Part shown: positions 7,356 to 17,393 of the stretch, one piece after another
How positions within the stretch are numbered: the stretch's first letter is position 1
Layout: each line of letters opens with the position of its first letter
Assembly: GCA_938048185.1 (NCBI GenBank)
Contig: CALIVT010000039.1
Span: forward strand, 1 to 37,517
Reading direction: 5' to 3'
Length of the DNA: 37,517 nt
Source of the DNA: an uncultured Arenicella sp.
Lineage (GTDB): Bacteria > Pseudomonadota > Gammaproteobacteria > Arenicellales > Arenicellaceae
Notes under the pieces: model-generated
The model's input: the letters and a program-made list of their open reading frames with translations, nothing else
What the model was told of the DNA's origin: nothing
Database searches by the model: none
Translations under genes and position numbers: made by a program

Positions 7356-9446
7356 ATGAGTGTTTCAATCGACAAGCCGGTTACCGCCCTCGCCGGTGTT
7401 GGACCCCAAATGGCCTTAAAGCTCGCGCGCGTGCACGTGCATTCGGTGCAAGATGTTTTATTTCATTTGCCGCACCGTTATGAAGATCGAACGTCGGTCA
7501 CTGACATGGGCGCGCTGTTGCCGAATTTATCCACCGTGGTTATTGGCCAGATTGACTTAGCGCAAGTGGTGTTCGGCCGTCGTCGTAGTCTATTGGTACG
7601 CATTAGCGACGGCACAGGCAGTGTGACTATTCGCATGTTTTATTTTAATCGAGCCCAAGAAAAAAGTTTTCAACGCGGTTTGTGGGTAAAGTGTTTTGGC
7701 GAAGTGCGGCCGGGCGCTAAAGGCTTTGAGATGATTCACCCTGAGTATCGAGTCAGCGCAACTGAGCCAACGGGCGGGCTCGACAGTACACTCACCCCGG
7801 TCTACCCAACCACCGAGGGTGTAAGCCAAACACTCTGGCGTAAAATCACCGATCAGGCTTTGCAAGCTGCGCTTCCTCAAGTGCAAGAGTTGGTCGACGC
7901 TCGATGCTTGCCTGAGCAAATGCAGGGTGTTTACGAATCGGCAAGCCTACAGCAAGCGATCAACGCTTTGCACCGCCCAACGCTAAATGTGAATTTGGCG
8001 AGCATGCAAGAGGCCACCAGTAGTGCTCATCAGCGCTTAATTATGGAAGAACTGATTGCTCATCATTTTAGTCTGCGAAAATCTCGTGCTGCTCGCGAGC
8101 ACGAACGCGCGCCGTTACTCGAGAAAGACGATGAACTAGAGCAACAGTTTTTAGCCAACCTGGGTTTCACGTTAACCAGCGCACAGCAACGAGTGAGTGG
8201 CGAAGTCGCGCATGACCTGTTTCGTACAATGCCGAGTATGCGTTTGGTGCAGGGCGATGTCGGGTCGGGTAAAACCGTTGTTGCTGCGATGGCGATGTTG
8301 CAAGCGGTAAGCGCGCGTGTGCAAGCCGTGTTAATGGCGCCGACTGAGTTACTCGCTGAACAGCATTACGCCACTATCGGCAAATGGTTTGCTGATTTGG
8401 GCATCGAGGTTGGTTGGCTAGCAAGTAAAACACCCGCAAAACAAAAGCGAGCGACTCTGGAAAAATTAGCCAGTGGCGAACTGCTCGTTGCTGTCGGTAC
8501 TCACGCTTTAATTCAAGCTGCGGTCGAGTACAAATACCTTGGCTTAGTGGTTATTGATGAACAACATCGCTTTGGGGTAGAGCAACGGCTTGCCTTGCGA
8601 AGCAAAACGCCTGAAGGCCAAGTGCCACACCAGTTGGTTATGACCGCCACCCCAATACCGCGCACCTTGGCCATGACCTTCTATGCGGATTTAGATGTGT
8701 CCAGCATCGACGAATTGCCGCCTGGCCGTAAGGTGGTTGAAACCGTGGTTATTCCGGCTGAGACACGTCGCGCCGAGGTGATTCAACGAGTGCGAGTCGC
8801 GTGCCAACAGGGCCGTCAGGTGTACTGGGTTTGCCCACTGATAGACGAGTCTGAAGTGCTAGAAGCGCAAGCAGCGACCGACACCGAGCAAGAGCTAAAA
8901 GAAGTGCTTACAGGCTTGCGTATTGGGCTGGTGCACGGCCGCTTAAAGTCGAAAGAAAAAGAAGCGGTGATGAGCGACTTTCGAGAAGGTAAGATTGATT
9001 TACTGGTTGCCACTACGGTAATTGAAGTGGGCGTAGATGTGCCCAATGCCAGCCTGATGATTATCGAAAACGCTGAACGCATGGGCTTAGCGCAATTGCA
9101 CCAGCTGCGTGGAAGGGTGGGGCGCGGCAGTGAGCAGTCGTTTTGCATTTTGTTGTATCAAGTGCCGCTTAGTCAACATGCTAAACTGCGCTTGAAAACA
9201 TTGCGCGAGACCAATGACGGCTTTTTAATTGCTGAAAAAGATTTGGAAATTCGAGGCGCCGGTGAGTTACTAGGCACTCGGCAAACTGGCAGCATTACCT
9301 TTAAAGTCGCTGACCTTATTCGTGACCAACATTTGCTACCGTTGGTCAATGATTGCGCGACCAAACTCGCCAAGTTAACGCCACACAGAATTGACCCATT
9401 AATAGATCGATGGATTGGTAGTAAAGAAGAATACGTGAACGCATAA
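7356..9446 (+). CDS. recG: ATP-dependent DNA helicase RecG
   Basis: Branch-migrating superfamily 2 helicase that remodels stalled forks and Holliday junctions. The N-terminal wedge/OB region covers about residues 1-200 (V-L-F-H-L-P-H-R-Y-E-D is typical). Walker A G-D-V-G-S-G-K-T is at about 300-307, the DEAH-like box I-D-E-Q-H-R-F-G near 400, followed by T-A-T-P-I-P-R-T-L-A, and motif VI Q-L-R-G-R-V-G-R-G. I place the start at ATG 7356, because AGGAG at 7344-7348 is 7 nt upstream; an in-frame TTG at 7350 would add two residues but sits too close to that site. The 696 residues match the family (693 in E. coli). ubiA follows after 4 nt. Confidence 0.96.
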   Translation: MSVSIDKPVTALAGVGPQMALKLARVHVHSVQDVLFHLPHRYEDRTSVTDMGALLPNLSTVVIGQIDLAQVVFGRRRSLLVRISDGTGSVTIRMFYFNRAQEKSFQRGLWVKCFGEVRPGAKGFEMIHPEYRVSATEPTGGLDSTLTPVYPTTEGVSQTLWRKITDQALQAALPQVQELVDARCLPEQMQGVYESASLQQAINALHRPTLNVNLASMQEATSSAHQRLIMEELIAHHFSLRKSRAAREHERAPLLEKDDELEQQFLANLGFTLTSAQQRVSGEVAHDLFRTMPSMRLVQGDVGSGKTVVAAMAMLQAVSARVQAVLMAPTELLAEQHYATIGKWFADLGIEVGWLASKTPAKQKRATLEKLASGELLVAVGTHALIQAAVEYKYLGLVVIDEQHRFGVEQRLALRSKTPEGQVPHQLVMTATPIPRTLAMTFYADLDVSSIDELPPGRKVVETVVIPAETRRAEVIQRVRVACQQGRQVYWVCPLIDESEVLEAQAATDTEQELKEVLTGLRIGLVHGRLKSKEKEAVMSDFREGKIDLLVATTVIEVGVDVPNASLMIIENAERMGLAQLHQLRGRVGRGSEQSFCILLYQVPLSQHAKLRLKTLRETNDGFLIAEKDLEIRGAGELLGTRQTGSITFKVADLIRDQHLLPLVNDCATKLAKLTPHRIDPLIDRWIGSKEEYVNA

Positions 9447-9450
9447 CAAC

Positions 9451-10317
9451 ATGAGCAGCAACTTTAAAATCGTAAATGATCTTCCGCATTACTTAGCGCT
9501 AATGCGCTTCGAAAAACCGGTTGGCTGGCTGCTGCTTTTGTGGCCAACACTCTGGGCATTGTGGATTGCATCTAGCGGCAACCCAGACCCGAGCTATGTT
9601 TGGGTATTTGCGCTAGGCGTGGTGGTTATGCGTTCTGCTGGTTGCGTCATTAATGACTACGCTGACCGAAAAATTGATGGCAACGTGGACCGCACCCAAG
9701 ACCGGCCGCTCGCCAGTGGTGCTTTGCCGGCTAGCAACGCGCTGATACTCTTTGCGTTGCTTGGCTTAGTTGCGATAGCGTTGCTATTGGTATTGCCAAT
9801 GCGGGTTTGGCCTTGGGCTGTTCCGGCGGCCGCATTGACCATTATCTACCCGTTTATGAAGCGCTATATCCAAGCGCCACAATTGGTGCTGGGTTTGGCC
9901 TTCTCGTTTGGTATACCAATGGTCTACGTGGCTTGTGACCACCCGTTTGATGGCGTATTTTGGCTGATCTTCATCGCGAACACATGCTGGGTGTTAGCCT
10001 TTGATACCGAGTACGCGATGTCCGATCGCGAAGACGATATAAAGATTGGCGTTAAGTCGACTGCAATCTGGTTCGGGCGATTCGATATTATTATTATCGC
10101 CATTCTACAAACTGCGTTTGTCAGCGCACTAATGGCTGTCTTCTTGTTATTAAACCTTTCACTTACCTTTATGCTAAGTGTGTGTTTAGTGGCTGGTCTG
10201 TTTATGTATCAACAATGGTTGATACGAGCGCGCGAACGCCAAGCCTGTTTTCAGGCGTTTTTGAACAATGCTTGGGTTGGCGCGATTATTTGGTTTGGCT
10301 TATTGGCCGCTTTCTGA
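9451..10317 (+). CDS. ubiA: 4-hydroxybenzoate polyprenyltransferase
   Basis: Inner-membrane enzyme that attaches the polyprenyl tail to 4-hydroxybenzoate, an early step of ubiquinone synthesis. The first Asp-rich motif N-D-Y-A-D-R-K-I-D is at about residue 68 and continues into D-R-T-Q-D-R-P-L-A-S-G. The second, D-T-E-Y-A-M-S-D-R-E-D-D, is near 185. Both bind Mg and the prenyl diphosphate. Several hydrophobic spans run between and after them. The length, 288 residues, is normal. It starts 4 nt after recG ends and is probably co-transcribed with it. A ubiC gene, often next to ubiA, is not present here. Confidence 0.95.
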   Translation: MSSNFKIVNDLPHYLALMRFEKPVGWLLLLWPTLWALWIASSGNPDPSYVWVFALGVVVMRSAGCVINDYADRKIDGNVDRTQDRPLASGALPASNALILFALLGLVAIALLLVLPMRVWPWAVPAAALTIIYPFMKRYIQAPQLVLGLAFSFGIPMVYVACDHPFDGVFWLIFIANTCWVLAFDTEYAMSDREDDIKIGVKSTAIWFGRFDIIIIAILQTAFVSALMAVFLLLNLSLTFMLSVCLVAGLFMYQQWLIRARERQACFQAFLNNAWVGAIIWFGLLAAF

Positions 10318-10321
10318 ACCA

Positions 10322-10348
10322 AGGGCTCGGGTAATTAGAGACAGCCCT
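10322..10348. terminator. Possible weak bidirectional terminator between convergent ubiA and glnS
   Basis: AGGGCT (10322-10327) pairs with AGCCCT (10343-10348) across a 15-nt loop, in the 29-nt gap between convergent ubiA and glnS. The stem is only 6 bp and has no T run, so this is tentative. Confidence 0.3.
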
Positions 10349-12038
10349 AACGCTTGTCTACTTTTGCCCACGTGTCGCGCAAGCTAACCGTTCGATTCAT
10401 CACCACTTTTTGCTCTGAATGGTCAACCGAATCGAAGCAAAAATAGCCTACTCTTTCAAACTGGAAACGAGTATCTGCATCGGCGTCCAGCACGCTGGGC
10501 TCTAGTTTCGCATCGGGAAACGTTTGTAACGAGTCAGTGTTAATCAAGCTTATAAAATCGTCGGCCGCGCCTGGGTTTGGCTCGCTAAATAAGCGATCAT
10601 AAACGCGCACCTCAGCGTCCACGGCATCGGCCGCGCTTACCCAATGAATAATGCCCTTGATCTTGCGTCCGTCTGGCGTTTGGCCTTTGGCGGTGAGCGG
10701 GTCATAAGTGCAATGCAGCTCAACGACATTACCTTTGTTATCTTGAATAACCTTGTTACAGCTTATCGCATAGCCGTAACGCAAACGCACCTCACGGCCT
10801 GGGCCCAAGCGGAAGAATTTTGATGGGGGCTCGAGCATAAAATCATCATGGTCAATATACACCTCGCGACCAAAGGGCAGCTCTCGAGTGCCCATGCTGT
10901 CATCCTTGGGGTGGTTCTTTACGTTAAACGTTTCTGACTCGCCTTCAGGGTAATTGGTAATCACAACTTTTAGCGGTTTTAGTACGCCGAACACGCGTTT
11001 GGCGCTGGCTTCTAGGTCATGACGAATCGCGTTTTCCAATACCGTCATTTCAATTGTGCTGTCTTTCTTGGTTACGCCGATTTCTGCGCAAAAATCACGG
11101 ATAGATTGCGGGGTATAGCCGCGACGACGCAGCCCAACTAAGGTGGTTAGGCGCGGATCATCCCAGCCATTTACGTGGCCCTCGGTCACTAATTGAATTA
11201 GTTTGCGCTTACTGGCCATTGTGTACTCTAGGTTCGAGCGGCCAAATTCAATTTGCTTGGGCATGAGCTTGCCTTTCTCGCCCAGCAAGTTTTCGTCGAG
11301 TGTAATATTGCTTAAGAACCAATCGTAGAGCTCGCGATTGTCTTGAAACTCGAGCGTGCATAACGAGTGGGTGATGCCTTCAAGGGCATCTGAAATGCAA
11401 TGTGTAAAGTCATACATCGGGTAGATGCACCACTTATCGCCTGCGCGATAATGATGAGCATAACGAATGCGGTAGATAATCGGGTCACGCATCACTATAT
11501 TGGGTGACGACATGTCGATTTTAGCGCGCAAGGTATACGCGCCTTCGGCAAACTCGCCAGCGCGCATGCGTTCGAACAAGTCGCGGCTCTCGGCAATCGC
11601 GCGGTCTCGGCTTGGGCTGTCCTGACCTACTTCGGTTAAGGTGCCTCGGTATTCACGCATTTGTTCCGCGTTCAAATCATCGACGTAGGCCAAACCTTTG
11701 TCGATCAACTCTAACGCAAAGTCATACAAGCGGTCGTAATAGTCGGAGGCGTAGCAAAGCTTGTCCCACTCAAAGCCGAGCCACGCCACTGTATCGCGAA
11801 TTGACTCCATATATTCGGCGCTTTCTTTTTCTGGGTTGGTATCGTCAAAGCGCAAATTGCATTTGCCTTCAAGATCCTGCGCCAAGCCGAAGTTCAAGCA
11901 AATAGACTTAGCGTGCCCCAGATGCAGGTAGCCGTTTGGCTCGGGCGGGAAGCGCGTATGAACGTAATCGTACTTACCGTTCGCGATGTCGTTTTTTGAG
12001 ATAGCGCGAAGAAAATGATTTGGAGTAGGTTTGCTCAT
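10347..12038 (-). CDS. glnS: Glutamine-tRNA ligase
   Basis: Charges tRNA(Gln) with glutamine in the cytoplasm; class I aminoacyl-tRNA synthetase. The HIGH-type motif is in [12 protein letters not shown] (31-42) and the KMSKS-type motif is M-A-S-K-R-K-L (about 274-280). Two C-terminal anticodon-binding beta-barrels follow. The length, 563 residues, is close to E. coli (554). Its presence means this organism charges tRNA(Gln) directly. The only upstream gene on the strand is the MscS-like gene, and glnS has its own likely promoter at 12085-12114. Confidence 0.97.
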   Translation of the reverse strand: MSKPTPNHFLRAISKNDIANGKYDYVHTRFPPEPNGYLHLGHAKSICLNFGLAQDLEGKCNLRFDDTNPEKESAEYMESIRDTVAWLGFEWDKLCYASDYYDRLYDFALELIDKGLAYVDDLNAEQMREYRGTLTEVGQDSPSRDRAIAESRDLFERMRAGEFAEGAYTLRAKIDMSSPNIVMRDPIIYRIRYAHHYRAGDKWCIYPMYDFTHCISDALEGITHSLCTLEFQDNRELYDWFLSNITLDENLLGEKGKLMPKQIEFGRSNLEYTMASKRKLIQLVTEGHVNGWDDPRLTTLVGLRRRGYTPQSIRDFCAEIGVTKKDSTIEMTVLENAIRHDLEASAKRVFGVLKPLKVVITNYPEGESETFNVKNHPKDDSMGTRELPFGREVYIDHDDFMLEPPSKFFRLGPGREVRLRYGYAISCNKVIQDNKGNVVELHCTYDPLTAKGQTPDGRKIKGIIHWVSAADAVDAEVRVYDRLFSEPNPGAADDFISLINTDSLQTFPDAKLEPSVLDADADTRFQFERVGYFCFDSVDHSEQKVVMNRTVSLRDTWAKVDKR

Positions 12039-12084
12039 GAGGTGTACGTCAATACAGAGAGTTATTAAGCGATGACAGGAGGCG

Positions 12085-12114
12085 ATTATAAAGGATAGTG
12101 CGTGTCGGCGTCAG
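12085..12114 (-). promoter_or_regulatory. Sigma70-type promoter of glnS
   Basis: Read on the minus strand: -35 CTGACG (12114-12109), 18-bp spacer, perfect -10 TATAAT (12090-12085). Transcription would start near 12078, leaving about a 40-nt leader before the glnS start at 12038. The -35 lies just downstream of the stop codon of the upstream channel gene. Confidence 0.6.
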
Positions 12115-12117
12115 GCT

Positions 12118-13344
12118 CTATGTTTGCTTGTTCAGCGCATCAGCGCTCGCTGTCTGGGAAGCAGGAGTCTGTTGCGCAACGACTTCGTTTGCACGCTTTT
12201 TACTATCAAACGTTTCAGGTGTGAAGTTTTCTATCGGTGTGTGTGTGCCTAACGAAACCTCGTTTTGTTGTAATGATGGCGTGGCCAGTGAGATACCTGA
12301 GCGAATTGACTCATCAAGAATATAAGAGCGTACGGTTTGCTTGATACGGAGTAATCGTTTTACGTCTTTTATGTAATAGAAAACGGCCCATGTAACCGCG
12401 TAGTCTCCGGTTTCATGCACCATCACTTCAGGCTCGTATTGCGCTTCACGAAATTCGTGATCTTTGTCACAGTTGGCAAAGGCGCGCTGCATCATCTTAG
12501 TCACGGCGGTCAAATCATGCTCGTAGCCTATGTTAAATAATAGGCGCTCACGCAGGCCTTTGGCCGACGCGAAGCGTGATAGATTTTGTAAACCAAAATC
12601 GCGCAGTTTGGCGTTGCGCACCATTAGTCGGTGGTTGTTACTTAAGTCCAGGCACTCTGTATGGAAGATCTTGGTTTTGAAAATGCTGGCGATAATCGGC
12701 TGACCATCCATATTAAACTGAATAACGTCGCCCTCTTCGCACAGGCGGCTATTTAAAATGATTAAACCACTGATAATATCCGGCGCCCAAGAAGCCTGAG
12801 TCATTGCTAGGCAGATGCCTATGATGCCGATAGCGCCGCCAGCTTCAAGCAATGAATTTAAGCCCAGAATGCGCAAGCAGCTAACAATCACTACCACGGT
12901 TGTCACGGTAGCAACGAATAAGCTTAAGCCGCGGCTTGAGTAGGTATCGGAAATTTGCTTTTGGTTTTTACTGACCCGCACTCTGCCAAAGCGCTGACGT
13001 ATGAAAAAGTTAATTATCTGGCTGCCTAATACGCCAAAGTAAATAACGATCAATGACTGGGTTAGCTTGCTCAGCAGCTCAAAGTTGTGCAGTAAGGCGT
13101 CAGTCAGCACACCAAGCACAATGAGGGCGTTTAATACGCGCATCATACTGACGCGGGTAGCTAAGCCGTCATCGTCATTGAGCCATTTACAGATTGGTTT
13201 GGCTGCAATAAATAGCAGACAGCTCGCGCTAAGAATAAATAATTTCATATTGCCGAAGCTCGCTAGCCCGGCGCTTAGGGTCTCTTCCATTCGCCTATTA
13301 TAGAGTAAAGCGCCGCTGCTATTCACACCAATAATGCCAGTCAT
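12118..13344 (-). CDS. MscS-family mechanosensitive ion channel
   Basis: Inner-membrane channel of the MscS superfamily, which opens under membrane tension to release solutes after hypo-osmotic shock. About five membrane segments precede the pore-lining region, including the Gly/Ala-rich S-L-L-E-A-G-G-A-I-G-I-I-G-I-C-L-A-M-T-Q-A-S. The MscS beta-domain follows (I-S-G-L-I-I-L-N-S-R-L-C-E-E-G-D-V-I-Q-F) with the N-N-H-R-L-M-V-R-N-A-K-L loop. The C-terminal 60 residues are low-complexity Thr/Ser/Gln and probably disordered. The ATG at 13344 has no clear ribosome site; the ATG at 13290 has AGGCG just upstream and may be the real start (390 residues). It is divergent from pntA, sharing a 145-bp intergenic region. 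Confidence 0.82.
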   Translation of the reverse strand: MTGIIGVNSSGALLYNRRMEETLSAGLASFGNMKLFILSASCLLFIAAKPICKWLNDDDGLATRVSMMRVLNALIVLGVLTDALLHNFELLSKLTQSLIVIYFGVLGSQIINFFIRQRFGRVRVSKNQKQISDTYSSRGLSLFVATVTTVVVIVSCLRILGLNSLLEAGGAIGIIGICLAMTQASWAPDIISGLIILNSRLCEEGDVIQFNMDGQPIIASIFKTKIFHTECLDLSNNHRLMVRNAKLRDFGLQNLSRFASAKGLRERLLFNIGYEHDLTAVTKMMQRAFANCDKDHEFREAQYEPEVMVHETGDYAVTWAVFYYIKDVKRLLRIKQTVRSYILDESIRSGISLATPSLQQNEVSLGTHTPIENFTPETFDSKKRANEVVAQQTPASQTASADALNKQT

Positions 13345-13489
13345 ACTGGCTTTGAACGGTCTTATTCTATAGCCGAGTGATAGCGGGTTCGTATAAAATG
13401 TCCCGGTTGGCTAAAATACCATCTTTATAATATTCCATTCTCAACATTCTAGAACTAGAACAACGGACAATCGTTGGAGCTCTTACATT

Positions 13490-15028
13490 ATGATTATTAG
13501 CATTCCTAAGGAGTCGTACAAAGGTGAAAAGCGCGTAGCGCTCACGCCCGAATCGGCCGCACACATACAAAAGCTCGGTCACACGCTGCGCATAGAAGCG
13601 GGCGCGGGCAAAGCCGCGGAGTTTAGCGACGCGGACTATACCGATGCTGGGGTTGACGTTGTAAAGGCGGGTGAAATTTGGAGCAACACCGACTTAATCA
13701 TGAAAGTGCGGGGTGTTACTGACGAAGAGGCGGATAACGTTGCCGCCGGCACCACCCTAATCAGCTTCTTTTGGCCGGCACAAAACGAAGCGCTAATGAA
13801 AAAGCTGGCCGATGCGAAAGTAAACGTGATTGCGATGGACTGTGTGCCGCGCCTATCGCGCTCGCAAAAAATGGACGCCTTGAGCTCGATGGCGAACATT
13901 GGAGGCTATCGCGCGATTGTTGAAGCCGCTAACCAATTCGGCCGTTTCTTTACCGGTCAAGTGACCGCCGCCGGTAAAGTACCACCAGCAAAAGTCATGG
14001 TTATTGGCGCGGGCGTAGCAGGTTTAGCGGCTATTGGCGCTGCCAAAAGCATGGGCGCAATTGTGCGCGCATTTGATACTCGGCTAGAGGCCAAAGAGCA
14101 GGTCGAGAGCTTAGGTGCCGAGTTCTTAGAGCTTGAATTTGAAGAAGACGGTTCAGGTGAGGGCGGTTATGCCAAAACCATGAGCAAGGAATTCATCGAC
14201 GCTGAAATGGCGATGTTCCGCGAGCAATGTAAAGAGATTGATATCATCGTTACCACGGCATTGATCCCGGGTCGTCCAGCGCCAGAACTGATCATGACTG
14301 ACATGGTTGAAAGCATGAAGTCCGGCAGTGTGATTGTTGATTTAGCTGCGGAGCAAGGCGGTAATTGTAAGCTCTCAAAAGCAGATAAAATCGTTACCCA
14401 CAAAGGCGTTAAAATAATTGGGTACACTGACTTGCCGAGCCGTTTGGCAACTCAATCGTCGCAGTTGTATTCTACTAATCTACGCCACATGTTGACGGAC
14501 TTAACGCCTGAGAAAGACGGCGTGATCAATATCAACATGGAGGATGAAGTGATTCGCGGTGCCACCGCGGTGCACAATGGTGAAGTCACCTGGCCTGCGC
14601 CGGCTCCGAAATTATCGGCTGCGCCGGCTAAACCCAAAGAACCTCCTAAAATGCCAGAGCCAGCTCCGGAAATGAGTACCGCAACCAAAGCCAAAATGAC
14701 CTTTGGCGCAATGGGTGTGGCCTTACTTGCCTTATTGAGCGTGGGCTCAGTGGCGCCGGCTGATTTTATGAGCCACTTCACGGTATTCGTTTTAGCCTGT
14801 TTCATTGGCTATCAAGTAATTTGGAGTGTCACTGCATCATTGCATACACCGCTTATGAGCGTGACCAACGCCATCTCAGGCATCATCGTTGTGGGGGCGA
14901 TATTACAAATATCCTCGTCCTCAGGCTTGGTGCAGTTTCTCGCCTTTATTGCCATTTTGATCGCGTCGATCAACATTGCCGGCGGTTTTTTAGTTACTCA
15001 GCGCATGCTGAAAATGTTCAGCAAATAG
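13490..15028 (+). CDS. pntA: NAD(P) transhydrogenase subunit alpha
   Basis: Subunit of the inner-membrane enzyme that uses the proton gradient to reduce NADP with NADH. The N-terminal NAD(H)-binding domain has [18 protein letters not shown] and the dinucleotide motif G-A-G-V-A-G-L-A-A at about 172, plus [11 protein letters not shown] Pro/Ala-rich linker (about 375-400) leads to four membrane helices. The 512 residues match the fused E. coli-type alpha subunit (510), not the split alphaproteobacterial form. GGAG at 13476-13479 precedes the ATG by 10 nt. A TATAAT at 13426-13431 may belong to its promoter, but no good -35 is at the right distance. pntB follows 12 nt later. Confidence 0.96.
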   Translation: MIISIPKESYKGEKRVALTPESAAHIQKLGHTLRIEAGAGKAAEFSDADYTDAGVDVVKAGEIWSNTDLIMKVRGVTDEEADNVAAGTTLISFFWPAQNEALMKKLADAKVNVIAMDCVPRLSRSQKMDALSSMANIGGYRAIVEAANQFGRFFTGQVTAAGKVPPAKVMVIGAGVAGLAAIGAAKSMGAIVRAFDTRLEAKEQVESLGAEFLELEFEEDGSGEGGYAKTMSKEFIDAEMAMFREQCKEIDIIVTTALIPGRPAPELIMTDMVESMKSGSVIVDLAAEQGGNCKLSKADKIVTHKGVKIIGYTDLPSRLATQSSQLYSTNLRHMLTDLTPEKDGVININMEDEVIRGATAVHNGEVTWPAPAPKLSAAPAKPKEPPKMPEPAPEMSTATKAKMTFGAMGVALLALLSVGSVAPADFMSHFTVFVLACFIGYQVIWSVTASLHTPLMSVTNAISGIIVVGAILQISSSSGLVQFLAFIAILIASINIAGGFLVTQRMLKMFSK

Positions 15029-15040
15029 CGGAGAGAAATT

Positions 15041-16426
15041 ATGTCTATGGGAACTATTTCTGCGGCGTATATCGCCGCTGCCGTCCTCTTTATCTTGAGT
15101 CTATCGGGTTTGAGTAATCAAGAGTCTTCAAAACGTGGCAATTGGTACGGCATTATCGGCATGGCGCTTGCGGTGTTTGCAACCATCATGAACGAAAATG
15201 TCGATAGCTACGGCTGGCTGATCTTAGCGGGCGTTATTGGTGGCACCATCGGTGCTCGCTTGGCCGCTAAGGTTGAGATGACGCAAATGCCAGAGCTTAT
15301 CGCGATACTGCACAGCTTTGTCGGCATGGCCGCGGTTCTGGTTGGTTTCGCCAGCTATTTTGACCCGGCATCAAACTTATACGGCGCGGCTGAAACCATT
15401 CACAACGTCGAGGTCTATCTAGGCGTATTGATTGGTGCGGTTACGTTTACCGGCTCTGTGGTTGCCTTTGGTAAGTTGAACGGAAAAATTGGTAGTAAGC
15501 CACTGATGCTGCCGATGCGGCATCAACTAAATATCGGCATGGTCGTATTGTGGATACTTATCGGCTGGTGGTTTCTAGGTGCTGATCACGGCGACGGCAC
15601 GTTTCCGCTGGTGTTAATGACCTTAATCGCCTTTGCCTTTGGCGTGCACATGGTCATGGCCATTGGCGGCGCTGATATGCCGGTGGTCATCTCGATGCTT
15701 AACTCATATTCGGGTTGGGCTGCGGCTGCGACCGGCTTTATGTTAAGTAACGACTTACTCATTGTTGTTGGTGCCTTGGTCGGTAGCTCTGGCGCTATTT
15801 TGAGCTACATCATGTGTCGCGCAATGAATCGGAATTTTGTCAGTGTGATCATGGGCGGTTTTGGTACCGTCTCGACCAGCGATGATGATGACGGCGAGCA
15901 AGGCGAAGCGGTCGCAATTCAAGCCGACGAAGTCGCGCAGCTAATGGGCGATGCTAGCAAAGTGGTTATCGTGCCGGGTTACGGCATGGCCGTTGCCAAT
16001 GCTCAACATGCGGTGTCTGATCTAACCAAGCAACTGCGTGAAAAGGGCGTAGACGTTCAATTTGCGATTCACCCTGTCGCGGGTCGTATGCCGGGCCACA
16101 TGAATGTATTACTGGCCGAAGCGAATGTGCCTTACGATATCGTGTTAGAAATGGATGAGATCAACGACGAGTTGTCAGAAGTAGACGTGGTTGTGGTGAT
16201 TGGTGCCAACGATATTGTCAACCCGGCGGCACTGGAAAACCCGAACAGTCCAATTGCAGGCATGCCTGTGTTGGAGGTTTGGAACGCTAAAACGGTGATC
16301 GTGTCTAAGCGTTCAATGGCAACCGGTTACGCCGGCGTTGAAAACCCATTGTTCTTTAAAGAGAACACGCGCATGTTATTTGGAGATGCCAAAGACAGCG
16401 TGGACGCGATTAAAGGCAGCCTATAG
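15041..16426 (+). CDS. pntB: NAD(P) transhydrogenase subunit beta
   Basis: Membrane partner of PntA, carrying the proton channel and the NADP(H)-binding domain. About nine hydrophobic helices span residues 1-260, including [16 protein letters not shown]. The C-terminal domain III has [11 protein letters not shown] at about 312, [18 protein letters not shown] and [10 protein letters not shown], which bind NADP. The length is 461 residues (462 in E. coli). GGAGA at 15030-15034 is the ribosome site. The operon ends at the terminator starting at 16444. Confidence 0.97.
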   Translation: MSMGTISAAYIAAAVLFILSLSGLSNQESSKRGNWYGIIGMALAVFATIMNENVDSYGWLILAGVIGGTIGARLAAKVEMTQMPELIAILHSFVGMAAVLVGFASYFDPASNLYGAAETIHNVEVYLGVLIGAVTFTGSVVAFGKLNGKIGSKPLMLPMRHQLNIGMVVLWILIGWWFLGADHGDGTFPLVLMTLIAFAFGVHMVMAIGGADMPVVISMLNSYSGWAAAATGFMLSNDLLIVVGALVGSSGAILSYIMCRAMNRNFVSVIMGGFGTVSTSDDDDGEQGEAVAIQADEVAQLMGDASKVVIVPGYGMAVANAQHAVSDLTKQLREKGVDVQFAIHPVAGRMPGHMNVLLAEANVPYDIVLEMDEINDELSEVDVVVVIGANDIVNPAALENPNSPIAGMPVLEVWNAKTVIVSKRSMATGYAGVENPLFFKENTRMLFGDAKDSVDAIKGSL

Positions 16427-16443
16427 TCCGCGTTTAAGAGTAG

Positions 16444-16481
16444 GTAGAAGGTACCGCTCAACGGCGGCACCTTCTACTTTT
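16444..16481 (+). terminator. Rho-independent terminator after pntB
   Basis: A 14-bp stem with one mismatch, GTAGAAGGTACCGC (16444-16457) with GCGGCACCTTCTAC (16464-16477), has a 6-nt loop and is followed by TTTT. It begins 18 nt after the pntB stop and cleanly separates pntAB from the chaperone cluster. Confidence 0.88.
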
Positions 16482-16619
16482 GAGTGTTGATTGGGCAACT
16501 CGCTCGCTAGCTTAATTGGCAGTTCGCAGCTCTAGTCTTTCAGAAATTCAGGTTTAAACACAATCAGTTGTGACTTCGTATATTTAACGAGTTGACAAGA
16601 CGTAATAGGTAATAAATAA

Positions 16620-17393
16620 ATGGAATTACTGGGTTTGGCGATACTTTTATGTGTGGTAGCCGTAGTCTTTATCTCGCGCCGAAAAAGCGCCAAAAAGCAT
16701 TCTCTAGGACCTCAAATAGAGTTATCTAATTTCCGCTTTGACCCTCCGCTAGGTACGCATCTGCAATCGCACCAGCCAATAACGGTTACGTTTAACTACC
16801 ACTATAGTAACGCGGAAGAACCCTTATACGTATGGGCTAAAGTGGACGACCAGGACGTTCGCTTCACGTATCAGGGGTCGGTCGATACCATGGCTCCCGG
16901 TGTGGGCGAGATATCACGCTATTTCTATTTAAAGCAGGCAGGGAAAGTAGAGGGAATTAATATCGAAGTTAAGAATCAGGACTTCAAGGTAGTCTTCTTG
17001 GAGTCGCGAGAAGTTGATTATGAAATCAGCACCAATCACGAAATGGAAACTATCGCTAATGATGGCGTTGGTTCGAAAATAGTCTCGGCGTCGACGAATC
17101 TTGAGGCGCCGAGCGTTTTGGAAGTGGGGACCACCGTCTACGTCGACATTGAATACGACATTGACTCTGACGAGGGGCTCAATATTTGGGCAATACCCGA
17201 CACCGAGTGTCAGATGACCTATGAGGGCTCAGTCGAAAAACAAAATGGCAAGGGTATCATCACGAAAGGGTTTATGGTGAGTGAAGTGTGCGAGTTAAAG
17301 TCGGTGAGACTGTTGATGGAAAACACGGCTGGTGAGACAGTATTTGATTCAACACTCGAAGTTGATATTCAGTTTAAGAGCACGCCTCAATGA
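16620..17393 (+). CDS. Membrane-anchored protein with two tandem beta-rich domains (chaperone-cluster partner)
   Basis: I do not recognise a named family. The product has 257 residues. Residues 1-20 form a single hydrophobic segment followed by basic R-R-K-S-A-K-K, so it is an N-terminal membrane anchor; the Arg/Lys cluster after the helix suggests the rest is cytoplasmic. Two homologous domains follow, at about 35-135 and 150-250. Both contain a (Y-V or N-I)-W-A core, then T-Y-(Q/E)-G-S-V, then a strand ending in I-E-V-K-N or L-L-M-E-N, and V-D-Y or V-D-I near the end. The alternating residue pattern suggests Ig-like beta-sandwiches. Its stop overlaps the start of the J-domain gene (ATGA, 17390-17393), so a linked function with HscC is likely. 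AGGT at 16607-16610 is a modest ribosome site. Confidence 0.75.
   Translation: MELLGLAILLCVVAVVFISRRKSAKKHSLGPQIELSNFRFDPPLGTHLQSHQPITVTFNYHYSNAEEPLYVWAKVDDQDVRFTYQGSVDTMAPGVGEISRYFYLKQAGKVEGINIEVKNQDFKVVFLESREVDYEISTNHEMETIANDGVGSKIVSASTNLEAPSVLEVGTTVYVDIEYDIDSDEGLNIWAIPDTECQMTYEGSVEKQNGKGIITKGFMVSEVCELKSVRLLMENTAGETVFDSTLEVDIQFKSTPQ

Noticed and set aside
13407-13431. TTGGCT / TATAAT as the pntA promoter
   Set aside because: The spacer is only 13 bp; the -10 may be real but this -35 cannot be its partner.
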